Counted from the stretch's first letter, positions 36,952 to 46,578 are shown. The stretch is 64,000 nt of DNA from Lactobacillales bacterium (GCA_031261705.1 JAISJD010000012.1:1-64000), one strand, 5' to 3'. Numbers and translations: made by a program. Notes: generated by a model from the letters alone, not told the origin.

Positions 36952-37245
36952 TTGGAAATCAAAAAAACAGCAACAGCAGGCACTGCTGAATCAAGCGACA
37001 TCATGGTGATTATCAAAAAAAATGAGCAAGAAGGCAACAGCATTTCACTACAAAGCAGTGTAGAAAAACAATTTGGCGCACAAATTCGCGCAACAATCGA
37101 AGCCGTTCTTGAAAAATTCGACATTCACAATGCGCAAATTCAAGCGATTGACCAAGGTGCACTAGATTGCACCATTCAAGCACGCATGACAACTGCCGTA
37201 TTACGTGCTTGCGAATTAAGCACATTAGATTTGGGGGAATTATAA
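36952..37245 (+). CDS. citD: Citrate lyase acyl carrier protein (gamma subunit)
   Basis: A 97-residue acyl carrier. The motif AGTAESSD places the attachment serine at residue 14, the position that carries the phosphoribosyl-dephospho-CoA group in CitD. The start is TTG at 36952, with GGGGTG as ribosome binding site. A GTG three codons earlier lies within that site. It overlaps citE by one base (TAATG). Confidence 0.93.
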   Translation: MEIKKTATAGTAESSDIMVIIKKNEQEGNSISLQSSVEKQFGAQIRATIEAVLEKFDIHNAQIQAIDQGALDCTIQARMTTAVLRACELSTLDLGEL

Positions 37246-38138
37246 TGACACAAGAACGTTTACGTAGAACAATGATGTTTGTACCAGGTGCGAATCCAGC
37301 AATGCTTCGTGATGCGACTTTGTATGGTGCAGACTCTATTATGTTTGACTTAGAAGATGCCGTTTCATTAAACGAAAAAGATAGCGCTCGTATGCTTGTC
37401 TTTAACGCATTAAAAACTTTTGATTACAGTAGTGTTGAAACCGTCGTTCGTATTAACAGCATGGATACTGAAGGACTTGCAGACATTCGTGCAATGGTTC
37501 AAGCTGGAGTGAACGTTATCCGCTTACCTAAAACTGAAACAGCTGCGGATATTGTTGAAGTAGACGAAGCAATTACAGAAGCTGAAAAACTTTACAATGT
37601 TCCAGTAGGGACAACGAAAATGATGGCTGCCATTGAATCAGCCGTTGGGGTCTTAAATGCTCGTGAAATCACAACAGCAAGTACTCGTCTTATCGGGATT
37701 GCCCTTGGTGCAGAAGACTACGTGACCAATATGAAAACAAAACGTTCTCCTGAAGGCAGTGAATTATTCTTCGCTCGTAGCTACATTCTACATGCAGCGC
37801 GTGCAGCTGGAATTGCTGCAATTGATACCGTTTACTCAGATGTAAACAATATGGAAGGCTTCGCAAATGAAGTAGAACAAATTAAACAATTAGGATTTGA
37901 TGGCAAATCAGTCATCAACCCTCGTCAAATTCCTGTCGTTAATAAAATCTATACTCCTACTGAAAAAGAAATTCAGCATGCTATGAAAGTCATCTGGGCG
38001 ATTCGTGAAGCGGAAGAAAAAGGCTCAGGCGTTATCTCTCTTGACGGTAAAATGGTGGATAAACCAATCGTTGAGCGTGCCGAACGTACTTTATCTCTAG
38101 CAATATCAGCAAAAGTTATCAGTGAGGAGGACTTATAA
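37245..38138 (+). CDS. citE: Citrate lyase beta subunit (citryl-ACP lyase)
   Basis: A 297-residue CitE/HpcH-type barrel that cleaves citryl-thioester to acetyl-thioester and oxaloacetate. RRTMMFVPGANPAML, MFDLEDAVSLNEKDSAR and the Mg-binding ESAVGVLNA and ALGAEDYVT segments are present. The ATG overlaps the citD stop. A longer frame from 37167 is only the citD region in another phase. Confidence 0.96.
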   Translation: MTQERLRRTMMFVPGANPAMLRDATLYGADSIMFDLEDAVSLNEKDSARMLVFNALKTFDYSSVETVVRINSMDTEGLADIRAMVQAGVNVIRLPKTETAADIVEVDEAITEAEKLYNVPVGTTKMMAAIESAVGVLNAREITTASTRLIGIALGAEDYVTNMKTKRSPEGSELFFARSYILHAARAAGIAAIDTVYSDVNNMEGFANEVEQIKQLGFDGKSVINPRQIPVVNKIYTPTEKEIQHAMKVIWAIREAEEKGSGVISLDGKMVDKPIVERAERTLSLAISAKVISEEDL

Positions 38139-38139
38139 A

Positions 38140-39672
38140 ATGGTCAAAAATAATGTAGGAAAAGAAATTCCAGATACTTATGCAAAACAATACGGTGCTT
38201 TTGATAGCGAATGGGCAAATATCCGTCCCTACAAAGAAGCAAGCCGCACAGTAAAACCTGTAAAACCATCCGATACAAAATTAGTTCGCTCTATCCGTGA
38301 AGCCATTGAAAAAACTGGTTTAAAAGACGGAATGACCATTTCTTTCCATCACCACTTCCGTGAAGGAGACTACGTGTTAAACATGGTTATGGAAGAAATT
38401 GCGAACATGGGGATTAAAAACCTTTCTATCGCACCAAGCTCTATTGCAAACGTTCATGCACCACTTATTGAACACATTAAAAACGGTGTCGTAACAAACA
38501 TCACTTCTAGTGGTTTACGTGATGAAGTCGGTGCCGCTATCTCTTCTGGTATTTTAGAAAATCCAGTGGTTATCCGCTCTCATGGTGGACGTGCACGTGC
38601 GATTACGAGTGGGGATATTCATATTGATGTAGCTTTCCTCGGCGCCCCAAGCTCTGACGCATACGGAAATACAAACGGTTCTCACGGGAAAGCAATTTGT
38701 GGTTCACTTGGCTACGCGATGATGGACGCAAAATATGCGGACCAAGTAGTCATTATTACGGATAATTTAGTTCCTTATCCAAACACACCAATCAGCATTC
38801 CATCAACAGATGTGGATTACGTGGTGGAAGTTGACGCAATCGGAAATCCTTCTGGTATTGCGAAAGGGGCAACTCGTTTCACAAAGAATCCAAAAGAATT
38901 ATTAATCGCTGAATATGCTTCAAAAGTGATTACAAACTCTCCTTACTTCAAGGAAGGTTTCTCTTTCCAAACGGGTACAGGTGGCGCTTCTCTTGCGGTT
39001 ACTCGCTTCTTACGTGAAACTATGGAAGAAACTGGCGTGAAAGCTGCGTTTGCTCTAGGTGGAATTACAAACGCCATGGTAGAATTATTACAAGATGGTT
39101 TAGTGGGAAAAATTATCGACGTGCAAGACTTCGACCTTAGCTCTGCAGAATCTCTTCGTGACAATGCAAACCACTATGAAATGGACGCAAACATGTATGC
39201 TTCTCCACTTAGCAAAGGTTCAGCAATCAACAACTTAGATGTCGTAATCCTTTCAGCTTTAGAAATTGATACAGACTTTAACGTCAATGTTATTACTGGT
39301 TCTGACGGTGTGATTCGTGGCGCTTCAGGCGGTCACTGTGATACTGCTGCTGCTTCTAAAATGAGCATGATTATCTCACCACTTGTTCGTGGACGCATTC
39401 CTACAATTGTTGACACTGTAAATACAGTGGTAACACCTGGTTCAAGCGTGGACGTGGTTGTTACAGAAGTTGGGATTGCTATTAACCCACTACGTAAAGA
39501 CTTAATTGAAGTCTTCAAGAATGTAGATATTCCTCAATTCACTATTGAAGAATTAAAAGAAAAAGCTTACAGCATTGTTGGTACCCCTGATCCTATCCAA
39601 TACGGCGATAAAGTCGTTGCCTTAATTGAATACCGTGACGGTAGCTTAGTCGATGTCGTAAGAAATGTCTAA
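38140..39672 (+). CDS. citF: Citrate lyase alpha subunit (citrate:acetyl-ACP transferase)
   Basis: A 510-residue CoA-transferase-like subunit that exchanges acetyl for citryl on the CitD carrier. FHHHFREGDYVLNMVMEEI, SSGLRDEVGAAIS, SHGGRARAITSGD and GASGGHCDTAAASKM are characteristic. The ATG at 38140 follows GAGGAGG. Its end overlaps citX by 8 bases. Confidence 0.96.
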   Translation: MVKNNVGKEIPDTYAKQYGAFDSEWANIRPYKEASRTVKPVKPSDTKLVRSIREAIEKTGLKDGMTISFHHHFREGDYVLNMVMEEIANMGIKNLSIAPSSIANVHAPLIEHIKNGVVTNITSSGLRDEVGAAISSGILENPVVIRSHGGRARAITSGDIHIDVAFLGAPSSDAYGNTNGSHGKAICGSLGYAMMDAKYADQVVIITDNLVPYPNTPISIPSTDVDYVVEVDAIGNPSGIAKGATRFTKNPKELLIAEYASKVITNSPYFKEGFSFQTGTGGASLAVTRFLRETMEETGVKAAFALGGITNAMVELLQDGLVGKIIDVQDFDLSSAESLRDNANHYEMDANMYASPLSKGSAINNLDVVILSALEIDTDFNVNVITGSDGVIRGASGGHCDTAAASKMSMIISPLVRGRIPTIVDTVNTVVTPGSSVDVVVTEVGIAINPLRKDLIEVFKNVDIPQFTIEELKEKAYSIVGTPDPIQYGDKVVALIEYRDGSLVDVVRNV

Positions 39673-40204
39673 GAACATCTTTGACACTGGCACACCAATC
39701 GAACTCTTGCAAATGCTAGACGCACGTGAACAACGGGTCAATATGCAGCAAGAGTTGTTACAACAATATCCAAACGAGTCCCTACTTTCAGCAACCATGA
39801 ATATTCCGGGACCAATCAAAAACAATGAACGATTAGCTACGGCTTTTCTTGAAGTCATACAAGCTGTAAATGAAAAATTTGCTGCAACCTACCTGTTTCA
39901 AACAACGAAAAATTTAGAAACAGGTATGGAGTTTTATCTAGTCACTTCACTTTCTCCACGTGAGTTTAAGTTAGCGTTGATTCAAATTGAAGAAACGCAT
40001 CCACTTGGTCGATTATGTGATTTAGATGTCCTCTATCTTGATGAAGATAAGCTACAATCCGTTCACCGAGCGGACTGTGGTTTACCTCCAAGAAAGTGCT
40101 ACATCTGTGAGAATAGCGCCAAAGAATGCGGACGCTCAAGAAAACACTCCATCGAAGAAATGCAACAAAAAATTAATCAGCTTATAGAAATGGAGGAAAT
40201 TTAA
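39665..40204 (+). CDS. citX: Apo-citrate lyase phosphoribosyl-dephospho-CoA transferase
   Basis: A 179-residue enzyme that loads the prosthetic group made by CitG onto CitD. ATMNIPGPIKNNERL, HPLGRLCDLDV and the Cys-rich PPRKCYICENSAKECGRSRKH block define the family. Coupled to citF by overlap; oadA starts at the base following its stop. Confidence 0.95.
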   Translation: MSKNIFDTGTPIELLQMLDAREQRVNMQQELLQQYPNESLLSATMNIPGPIKNNERLATAFLEVIQAVNEKFAATYLFQTTKNLETGMEFYLVTSLSPREFKLALIQIEETHPLGRLCDLDVLYLDEDKLQSVHRADCGLPPRKCYICENSAKECGRSRKHSIEEMQQKINQLIEMEEI

Positions 40205-41599
40205 TTGACGGAGAAATCAATCCGCTTTACCGAAACCGTGTTGCGTGACGGTCAACAAAGTTTAATCGCGACCAGAATGCCTACTTCAGATATTCTTCCA
40301 ATCTTAGAAACAATGGATCAAGCAGGGTATCATGCATTAGAAGTATGGGGAGGCGCAACTTTTGACTCTTCTTTACGCTATCTAAACGAAGACCCTTGGG
40401 AACGTTTAAGAAGTATCAGAAAAAGAGTGAAAAACACGAAATTACAAATGCTTTTACGTGGACAAAATCTGTTAGGCTACAAAAACTATGCTGATGATGT
40501 TGTCGAAACTTTTATTCAAAAATCAATTGAAAATGGCATTGACATTATCCGTGTCTTTGATGCCTTAAATGATTTACGGAACTTAGAAACATCTGTAAAA
40601 GCAATTAAAAAATATGGCGCACATTGCCAAATCGCTATTTCTTACACAACAAGTAAAGTGCACACAGTAGAATACTTTACACAACTAGCGAAAGATATGG
40701 AAACGCTTGGTGCCGACTCTATCTGTATCAAAGATATGGCAGGTGTTTTAACTCCTGAAACAGCTTTTGAATTAGTAACAGCGATTAAAGCAGCTACTTC
40801 TGTGCCACTTGAGGTGCATACCCATGCAACAAGCGGAATTTCAGAAATGACTTACCTCAAAGCCGTGGAAGCTGGCGCTGATATTATTGATACAGCAATT
40901 TCTCCATTCTCAGGAGGAACAAGTCAACCAGCAACGGAATCTATGGCAATTGCTTTACAAGGACTTGGTTACGATACACACCTTGACCTAGAAAAACTTT
41001 CAGAAATCGCTGACTACTTCGCTCCTATCCGTGATAAATTCAGAGCAGAAGGTATCTATCAAGCAAAAGTCCAAGATACAGAGCCTAAAACACTCTTCTA
41101 TCAAGTACCAGGTGGTATGCTGTCTAACTTGCTTAGCCAATTAACAGAACAAGGACTTGCAAGTAAATATGATGCTGTTCTTCAAGAAGTACCAAAAGTG
41201 CGTGAAGACTTAGGTTACCCACCGCTTGTTACACCACTTTCTCAAATGGTTGGGACACAAGCCTTGATGAACGTTATCTCTGGCGAACGCTACAAGATGA
41301 TTCCAAATGAAATCAAAGATTATGTTCGTGGTCTTTACGGAAAAGCGCCTGTACCAATCAGTAAAGAAATCAAAGAAAAAATTATCGGTGACGAACCACA
41401 AATCGAAGGTCGTCCAGCCGACTTAATCGCACCACAAATGGATGAATTTGCTAAGGAAATCAGTCAATATGCTAAATCAACGGAAGACGTTTTAAGCTAT
41501 GCGCTCTTCCCACAACAAGCGAAAGATTTCTTAGGTCGTCGTGAAGATAAGTTCTATGACGTTCCTGTGCAAAATGTCTCTGTTAGTTTAGATATGTAA
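40205..41599 (+). CDS. oadA: Oxaloacetate decarboxylase alpha subunit (carboxyltransferase)
   Basis: A 464-residue post-type carboxyltransferase that moves CO2 from oxaloacetate to biotin. TETVLRDGQQSLIATRM, ALEVWGGATFDSSLRYL and EVHTHATSGISEM (metal ligands) are intact. It ends near residue 464 without a biotinyl domain, which is the separate OadD. The TTG start follows GGAGG by eight bases. It is the last gene of the operon, before a terminator. Confidence 0.95.
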   Translation: MTEKSIRFTETVLRDGQQSLIATRMPTSDILPILETMDQAGYHALEVWGGATFDSSLRYLNEDPWERLRSIRKRVKNTKLQMLLRGQNLLGYKNYADDVVETFIQKSIENGIDIIRVFDALNDLRNLETSVKAIKKYGAHCQIAISYTTSKVHTVEYFTQLAKDMETLGADSICIKDMAGVLTPETAFELVTAIKAATSVPLEVHTHATSGISEMTYLKAVEAGADIIDTAISPFSGGTSQPATESMAIALQGLGYDTHLDLEKLSEIADYFAPIRDKFRAEGIYQAKVQDTEPKTLFYQVPGGMLSNLLSQLTEQGLASKYDAVLQEVPKVREDLGYPPLVTPLSQMVGTQALMNVISGERYKMIPNEIKDYVRGLYGKAPVPISKEIKEKIIGDEPQIEGRPADLIAPQMDEFAKEISQYAKSTEDVLSYALFPQQAKDFLGRREDKFYDVPVQNVSVSLDM

Positions 41600-41609
41600 G
41601 AATTTTTCA

Positions 41610-41638
41610 AACGGCTCTCATTTATGGGGGTCGTTTTT
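41610..41638 (+). terminator. Terminator of the oad-cit operon
   Basis: AACGGCTC pairs with GGGTCGTT (two wobbles), followed by T5, eleven bases after the oadA stop. Confidence 0.7.
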
Positions 41639-41796
41639 GCTGTGTTTTTGAATCTCTGATAAACTGGCTTTCCCTTTGATCGCCCTCCTATAAAAATCAC
41701 AGTTTTCATGAAAAAACACATTCGTTGAACTCACATAAAAAAGCGGTACAATAAAAGAAGTAAATGAAAATAAATAACTAAATTGGAGGAAGAATT

Positions 41797-42426
41797 ATGA
41801 ATATCGCATTAATCGGGGCTAGTGGAAACGCTGGAAAACATATTTTAAATGAACTACTTACACGGAATCTTTCGACAACGGCAATTGTCCGTCATGCTTC
41901 AAAAATTACCGAGGACATTCCGGTCATCGAAAAAGATTTATTCGACCTTACAACAGATGATTTAGCACCTTTTGATGTTGTCATTGACGCCTTTAATGCC
42001 CCTCGTGGCAAGGAAGAAATGCACGTCACTTCTCTTCAACACCTTATCAACTTACTAACTGATACCCAAAAAAGATTGATAGTCGTTGGTGGTGCATCCT
42101 CTTTATTTACCGATAAGAACAAAAATATTCGTTTCATCGACAATGTAGACCCTACTTCACCTTTTTATCCAACGGCGCATGAAATGTTTTTGGCTTTACA
42201 AGACTTGAAAAAAACACCGATTGCTTGGACATACATCAGTCCTGCCGCTTTCTTTGACCCAGACGGTAGACGGACTGGAAGCTATGAGCTATTTGATGAT
42301 GAAATGCACGACAATCACGCTGGAAAAAGTTATGTAAGCATGGCAGATTACGCAATTGCACTCGTTGACGAGGTAGTAAATGCGGCACATGTAAGAGAAC
42401 ATATTAGTGTTGTCTCTGAAAAATAA
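41797..42426 (+). CDS. NAD(P)-binding oxidoreductase (YwnB/COG2910-like)
   Basis: A 209-residue atypical short-chain dehydrogenase-like protein. The N-terminal dinucleotide loop IALIGASGNAGKHIL is near residues 3-17. RLIVVGGASSLF and TAHEMFLALQDL...WTYISPAAFFDPDG are shared with YwnB-type NAD(P)H-binding proteins. The start follows GGAGGAAG. Single gene with its own terminator. Substrate unknown. Confidence 0.82.
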   Translation: MNIALIGASGNAGKHILNELLTRNLSTTAIVRHASKITEDIPVIEKDLFDLTTDDLAPFDVVIDAFNAPRGKEEMHVTSLQHLINLLTDTQKRLIVVGGASSLFTDKNKNIRFIDNVDPTSPFYPTAHEMFLALQDLKKTPIAWTYISPAAFFDPDGRRTGSYELFDDEMHDNHAGKSYVSMADYAIALVDEVVNAAHVREHISVVSEK

Positions 42427-42434
42427 TAAAGAAA

Positions 42435-42473
42435 GCTGGTATAAATTCTTTGAGTTTATGCCAGCAACTTTTT
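42435..42473 (+). terminator. Terminator of the oxidoreductase gene
   Basis: GCTGGTATAAA pairs with TTTATGCCAGC (one wobble), then AACTTTTTAT. Confidence 0.78.
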
Positions 42474-42532
42474 ATAAACGGATTAACTTCTGTTTTCTTC
42501 TTATATTTGCTTCTTTTTTCAGTCAGTAAATT

Positions 42533-42729
42533 CTACATTTTCTTCGTGTAAAACCTCCAGCTGAATAAGCCAAGCATCGTGATAGGCAAGCCAATAAGAT
42601 TAATTTTAAAATTTCAGTAAAAGAGATTCCTAAAAGCTCTCCATACAAAATCTCCGCTAAACTTGTTAATAAAAAACACCATTTATTGGATTTTTCCTCA
42701 CCAACACTATTAAGATACCATGCTGGCTT
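42533..42729 (-). pseudogene. Frameshifted remnant of a small membrane protein
   Basis: One frame reads KPAWYLNSVGEEKSNKWCFL, then LTSLAEILYGELLGISFTEI and LKLI. The adjacent frame continues IGLPITMLGLFSWRFYTKKM to a stop at 42533. Joined, they give a plausible two-helix protein with a basic end, so a single-base shift near 42595 is likely. No start codon or ribosome binding site remains. The rest of the 42474-42924 gap is AT-rich with nothing else recognised. Confidence 0.4.
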
Positions 42730-42924
42730 CTATCATAGTCAAAACCTAAAATAAGTGATCTTTTTTTCACTTAAGTGGTTCATTCAATCATTTCCAGATC
42801 TTTTTATTTTTTCTTTCTTATCAAATAAAAACATACCATTTCTGCTAAATCTCTTAATTTGCATTGTTTTACAGCTAGACCAATGATATAATTTTCCCAT
42901 AAGAAAAAGAATGGAGGCATTTTT

Positions 42925-44853
42925 TTGTATAAGGAAAAATATTATGACATTCTAGCTGAAAAATTCAACAGCAAGGACACAATCATCTCGGAAATTATTA
43001 ATTTAGAGGCGATTTTAAACTTGCCAAAAGGAACGGAATTTTTTATCAGCGACATTCATGGAGAGTTTGACGGATTTAACCACATCTTAAAAACCGGTGC
43101 AGGAAATATCCGTGATAAGATTAGCCTACGTTTTGGTGGGCAACTAACCGAAAAGGAGCAATCTGACTTAGCTTTTTTAGTGGCTTACCCTGACTTCTTT
43201 ATTTCCAAACGGACGGAAAAGCTCTCTCTGACAGAAAAAAATGACTGGTATTATCAGCAAATCTACCATTCTATTGAGCTTATCAAATATTGTGCGACAA
43301 AGTACTCACAGTCGAAATTAAGGAAAGCGCTACCAGAAAAATATGCTTATATTATAGAAGAATTAATCAACGTGAATCCTGAACAGCGGAATAAAGAAGA
43401 ATATTATGAAAAAATCATCAATAAAATTATCGAGCTTGACCAAGCACACGATTTGCTAATTGAACTTTCTATGATTGTACAAAAATTAGTCATCGACCAT
43501 ATCCACATTGTCGGAGATGTTTACGACCGTGGCTATTCTGCCGATGAAGTCATGGCATGCCTTATGCGACTTCCGTCTGTCGATGTACAGTGGGGAAATC
43601 ATGATTTACTTTGGATGGCTGGCTATTCTGGTTCCAAGGCTTGCTTAATGACACTTCTTAGAATTGCGACCAGATATGGTTATCTTTTCAGTCTTGAAGA
43701 GGCTTATGGATTAAATCTACGCCCGCTTTTTTTATTTTCTGAAAAATATTATCAACCAATTCACGATTTTGAACCTAAGAATACCGCAATTGAAAAACAA
43801 CGAGATATTTTGTCTCAAGTCCATCAAGCACTAGCAATTATTCAGTTTAAACTAGAGGGGCAAATTATTCAGCGCCGCCCAGAGTTTGAAATGTCTGATC
43901 GCCTACTCCTTGATAAAATTAATTTTGATACACAAACTATCACGCTCAACGGAAAAGAATATGACCTACTTCATCAATGTTTCCAAACTGTTGACCCTCA
44001 AAATCCGTACGAATTAACGGCTGAGGAGGAGTATATCGTTTCCACCCTGCTTCACTCGTTCCAGAAATCAGAAAAGCTCCAACGGGAAATCAACTTCCTT
44101 TATGACAGCGGACACATGTATTTGATTTATAACCGCAATCTATTATTTCACGGCTGTATTCCACTCGATGAGGAGGGGCAATTTCAAAAGGTTTCTATCG
44201 GGAATAAGACCTATGCGGGAAAAGAACTCCTAGATATTTTAGAACATCATATCCGCAAGCCTTATGAAAACATCACCTGTACGGATGATTTCTCTACTGA
44301 TTTAATGTGGTATAGTTGGTGCGGAAAATATTCTCCACTCTTTGGAAAAAGTCAGATGACGACTTTTGAACGCTACTTTATTGAGGATAAAAAAACGCAT
44401 GTGGAAAATAAAAATCCATATTACACTTTACGTGAAAAAGAAGAAACCTGTTGCTATATTTTAAATGAATTTGGCTTAAATACGCCTGAATCAGCGATTA
44501 TCAATGGGCACACGCCAATCAAGGTGCGACAAGGAGAATCTCCCATTAAAGCGGGCGGCAAACTTCTCGTCATTGACGGAGGAATGTCCGCTGCCTACCA
44601 AAAAACAACAGGTATTGCTGGCTATACACTACTGAATAATTCTTATGGCTTTCAAATTGTCACACACCAGCCTTTTTCTTCGATTGAGGAGGCGTACCAG
44701 ACAAAATTTGATACCATGTCACTCAAAAAAATGATAGATTCCAACCTCCCAAGAAAGAAAATCTCTGATACAACGATTGGCGATAAGCTTTCTAGGCAAA
44801 TAGAGGACTTGAATTACCTCCTCAAGTATGTAAAATTCAAGGAAAAAAATTAG
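42925..44853 (+). CDS. fbp: Fructose-1,6-bisphosphatase, class III
   Basis: A 642-residue Firmicutes-type gluconeogenic phosphatase with a calcineurin-like metal site: FISDIHGEFDGF near 40, HIVGDVYDRG, WGNHDLLWMAG and, near the C-terminus, INGHTPIK. The length matches the class. It starts with TTG at 42925, seven bases after GGAGG. The neighbouring citrate and glycerol pathways feed gluconeogenesis, but the gene stands alone. Confidence 0.95.
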   Translation: MYKEKYYDILAEKFNSKDTIISEIINLEAILNLPKGTEFFISDIHGEFDGFNHILKTGAGNIRDKISLRFGGQLTEKEQSDLAFLVAYPDFFISKRTEKLSLTEKNDWYYQQIYHSIELIKYCATKYSQSKLRKALPEKYAYIIEELINVNPEQRNKEEYYEKIINKIIELDQAHDLLIELSMIVQKLVIDHIHIVGDVYDRGYSADEVMACLMRLPSVDVQWGNHDLLWMAGYSGSKACLMTLLRIATRYGYLFSLEEAYGLNLRPLFLFSEKYYQPIHDFEPKNTAIEKQRDILSQVHQALAIIQFKLEGQIIQRRPEFEMSDRLLLDKINFDTQTITLNGKEYDLLHQCFQTVDPQNPYELTAEEEYIVSTLLHSFQKSEKLQREINFLYDSGHMYLIYNRNLLFHGCIPLDEEGQFQKVSIGNKTYAGKELLDILEHHIRKPYENITCTDDFSTDLMWYSWCGKYSPLFGKSQMTTFERYFIEDKKTHVENKNPYYTLREKEETCCYILNEFGLNTPESAIINGHTPIKVRQGESPIKAGGKLLVIDGGMSAAYQKTTGIAGYTLLNNSYGFQIVTHQPFSSIEEAYQTKFDTMSLKKMIDSNLPRKKISDTTIGDKLSRQIEDLNYLLKYVKFKEKN

Positions 44854-44858
44854 TCCAT

Positions 44859-44895
44859 ACTCTAGCTAGTATTCTCTAAACTGGCTAGAGTTTTT
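44859..44895 (+). terminator. Terminator of fbp
   Basis: A perfect 8-bp stem ACTCTAGC / GCTAGAGT followed by T5, six bases after the fbp stop. Confidence 0.8.
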
Positions 44896-44931
44896 GTGTC
44901 ATGACCAATTAGTTGATTTTTCACCAAGAAG

Positions 44932-44959
44932 TTGATAGTTTAAAGATAGCACTTATTAT
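44932..44959 (+). promoter_or_regulatory. Promoter of the DHA2 exporter gene
   Basis: TTGATA (44932-44937), 16 bases, TATTAT (44954-44959). Transcription would begin at or just before the hairpin at 44962. Confidence 0.5.
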
Positions 44960-44961
44960 TT

Positions 44962-44995
44962 AATAGTCAGGTGACTTCGGGGGACGCCTACTATT
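44962..44995 (+). promoter_or_regulatory. Leader hairpin of the DHA2 exporter mRNA
   Basis: AATAGT-C-AGG pairs with CCTACTATT. Inside, GGTG can pair with CGCC around a G-rich loop (CTTCGGGGG). It lies at the predicted 5' end of the transcript, 47 bases before the ATG, and is not followed by T-residues. It could be a protein- or ligand-responsive element or an RNA-stabilising cap; I match it to no known riboswitch. Confidence 0.45.
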
Positions 44996-45041
44996 TGCTG
45001 TTAGAAACATTTATTTTGTATTGAAAGGGGTTTATTTATCC

Positions 45042-46472
45042 ATGTCGGAACAAGCAACAGCTTCAAACAGTCGAAAGAATTGGCTTATCTTAGTCGCTAT
45101 CGGCGCCTTCACCTTCATGTCCACATTAGATTCATCTATTGTGAATATTGCTTTGCCAACCATTTCTAAAGAATTGCATGTCCCAATGAACCAAGCCACT
45201 TGGACCGTTTCCATTTATTTAATCGCGGTTTCTGGCTTATTGATTTTCTTCGGTCGTCTCGGAGATTTAATCGGAAAAATTAAAATTTTTAAAATCGGAA
45301 CCATTATCTTCACTTTCGGTTCACTCATTGCAGGGTTTAACCTAGGCATTTGGTTTTTACTTTTTGCCCGCTTTATTCAAGCATTTGGTGCCGCTATGAC
45401 CATGAGTAACAGCTTTGGGATTACCACTTCCACCTTCCCGCCACATCAACGCTCTCGAGCAATGGCAACGATTGGTGTTTTCGTTTCCTTAGGCGCGGTT
45501 GCTGGACCTGGACTAGGGGGACTTATTTTACAATTTCTACCTTGGAGCTATATTTTTTGGGTAAACGTTCCAATTGGTATCCTCGCGATTATTATGGGTG
45601 AAAAATTATTCCCCAAAGTCACAGGAAATGACAATGTGCCTAAGCTTGATTGGGTAGGAACTATTCTATTCTTCCTAATGATTTCAAGCCTTTTTTTAAG
45701 TATTGAAGTTGGACAAAACAAAGGATTTATTCATGCGTTTGTTTTAATTCTTTTCGCACTAAGCATCCTTTTATTTATCGCCTTCGTTTATTACGAACTC
45801 CATCATCCTGATCCAATGATTGACTTAACCATTTTTAAGAATCAATTATTCACGATTAGTTTGATTGCAGCAATGCTCATTTTCGTAACAAACTTCTTTT
45901 CAAGCATTATCTTACCTTTTTACCTACAAGATTTGCTGAAAATGTCGCCCGGTCAATCGGGAATTATTATGATGGTCTTTCCAATTGTCATGATGATTAC
46001 CAGTCCAATCGGGGGCTATCTAGGAGATAAGCACGATAAGGAAAAAGTGACTGCTTTTGGTATTGCGATTGTCGTCATCTCTCAATTAGGTTACATCACG
46101 TTTAACCAGCACACGTCCATCGCTATACTGGTTCTATTCACTGGGTTAAATGCGGCGGGTGCTTCGCTCTTTCAATCACCAAACAACGCCCTAGTCATGA
46201 GCTCTGTGCCCAAAAATCAGCTGGGAGTTGCTGGTTCTGTCAATGCACTCGCGCGAAATCTAGGAATGATTACTGGGATTTCGATTGCAACGACCACGCT
46301 CTTTACCTCTATGAGTCTCCAGGTCGGACATCGTGTCACTAGCTATGTTCCCGGTCGTCCAGATGTCTTTTTAACAGGAATGCACATTGCCTTTGCGATT
46401 TCCTTTGTGATTGCACTCATTACTTTGTTAATTGTCTGCTATCGCCTCTTTTCTAGAAAGAAAGCAGCATAA
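45042..46472 (+). CDS. DHA2-family MFS multidrug exporter (EmrB/QacA type)
   Basis: 476 residues and about fourteen membrane helices. Motif A-like FFGRLGDLIGKIKIF is in loop 2-3, motif D1-like LDSSIVNIALPTI in helix 1 and the motif C region GAVAGPGLGGLILQ in helix 5, as in QacA/EmrB proton antiporters. The start is the ATG at 45042, twelve bases after GAAAGGGG. A TTG seven codons earlier overlaps the ribosome binding site. It has its own promoter, leader hairpin and terminator. Substrates unknown. Confidence 0.88.
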   Translation: MSEQATASNSRKNWLILVAIGAFTFMSTLDSSIVNIALPTISKELHVPMNQATWTVSIYLIAVSGLLIFFGRLGDLIGKIKIFKIGTIIFTFGSLIAGFNLGIWFLLFARFIQAFGAAMTMSNSFGITTSTFPPHQRSRAMATIGVFVSLGAVAGPGLGGLILQFLPWSYIFWVNVPIGILAIIMGEKLFPKVTGNDNVPKLDWVGTILFFLMISSLFLSIEVGQNKGFIHAFVLILFALSILLFIAFVYYELHHPDPMIDLTIFKNQLFTISLIAAMLIFVTNFFSSIILPFYLQDLLKMSPGQSGIIMMVFPIVMMITSPIGGYLGDKHDKEKVTAFGIAIVVISQLGYITFNQHTSIAILVLFTGLNAAGASLFQSPNNALVMSSVPKNQLGVAGSVNALARNLGMITGISIATTTLFTSMSLQVGHRVTSYVPGRPDVFLTGMHIAFAISFVIALITLLIVCYRLFSRKKAA

Positions 46473-46479
46473 AAATTGG

Positions 46480-46516
46480 ACTTTAGTTTGTCTTAAGATG
46501 AACTAGAGTTTTTTTA
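46480..46516 (+). terminator. Terminator of the DHA2 exporter gene
   Basis: ACTTTAGTT pairs with AACTAGAGT (one wobble), followed by seven T. Confidence 0.72.
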
Positions 46517-46524
46517 TTGCTTTA

Positions 46525-46545
46525 TTTTTAGGGTGACCTAACTTT
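46525..46545. promoter_or_regulatory. Manganese (MntR/DtxR-type) operator upstream of mntH
   Basis: TTAGGGTGACCTAA (46528-46541) is a palindrome with TTAGG/CCTAA arms inside T-rich flanks, like the boxes bound by manganese-responsive DtxR-family repressors. It lies directly upstream of the -35 of the mntH promoter. Confidence 0.65.
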
Positions 46546-46549
46546 TTCA

Positions 46550-46578
46550 TTTACAATTTTTTTCTCTAGGCGTATACT
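46550..46578 (+). promoter_or_regulatory. Promoter of mntH
   Basis: TTTACA (46550-46555), 17 bases, TATACT (46573-46578), about 67 bases before the ATG. Confidence 0.65.

Noticed and set aside
44962-44995. Guanidine (ykkC) riboswitch before the DHA2 exporter
   Set aside because: Only one hairpin is present, without the conserved ykkC or mini-ykkC sequence blocks.
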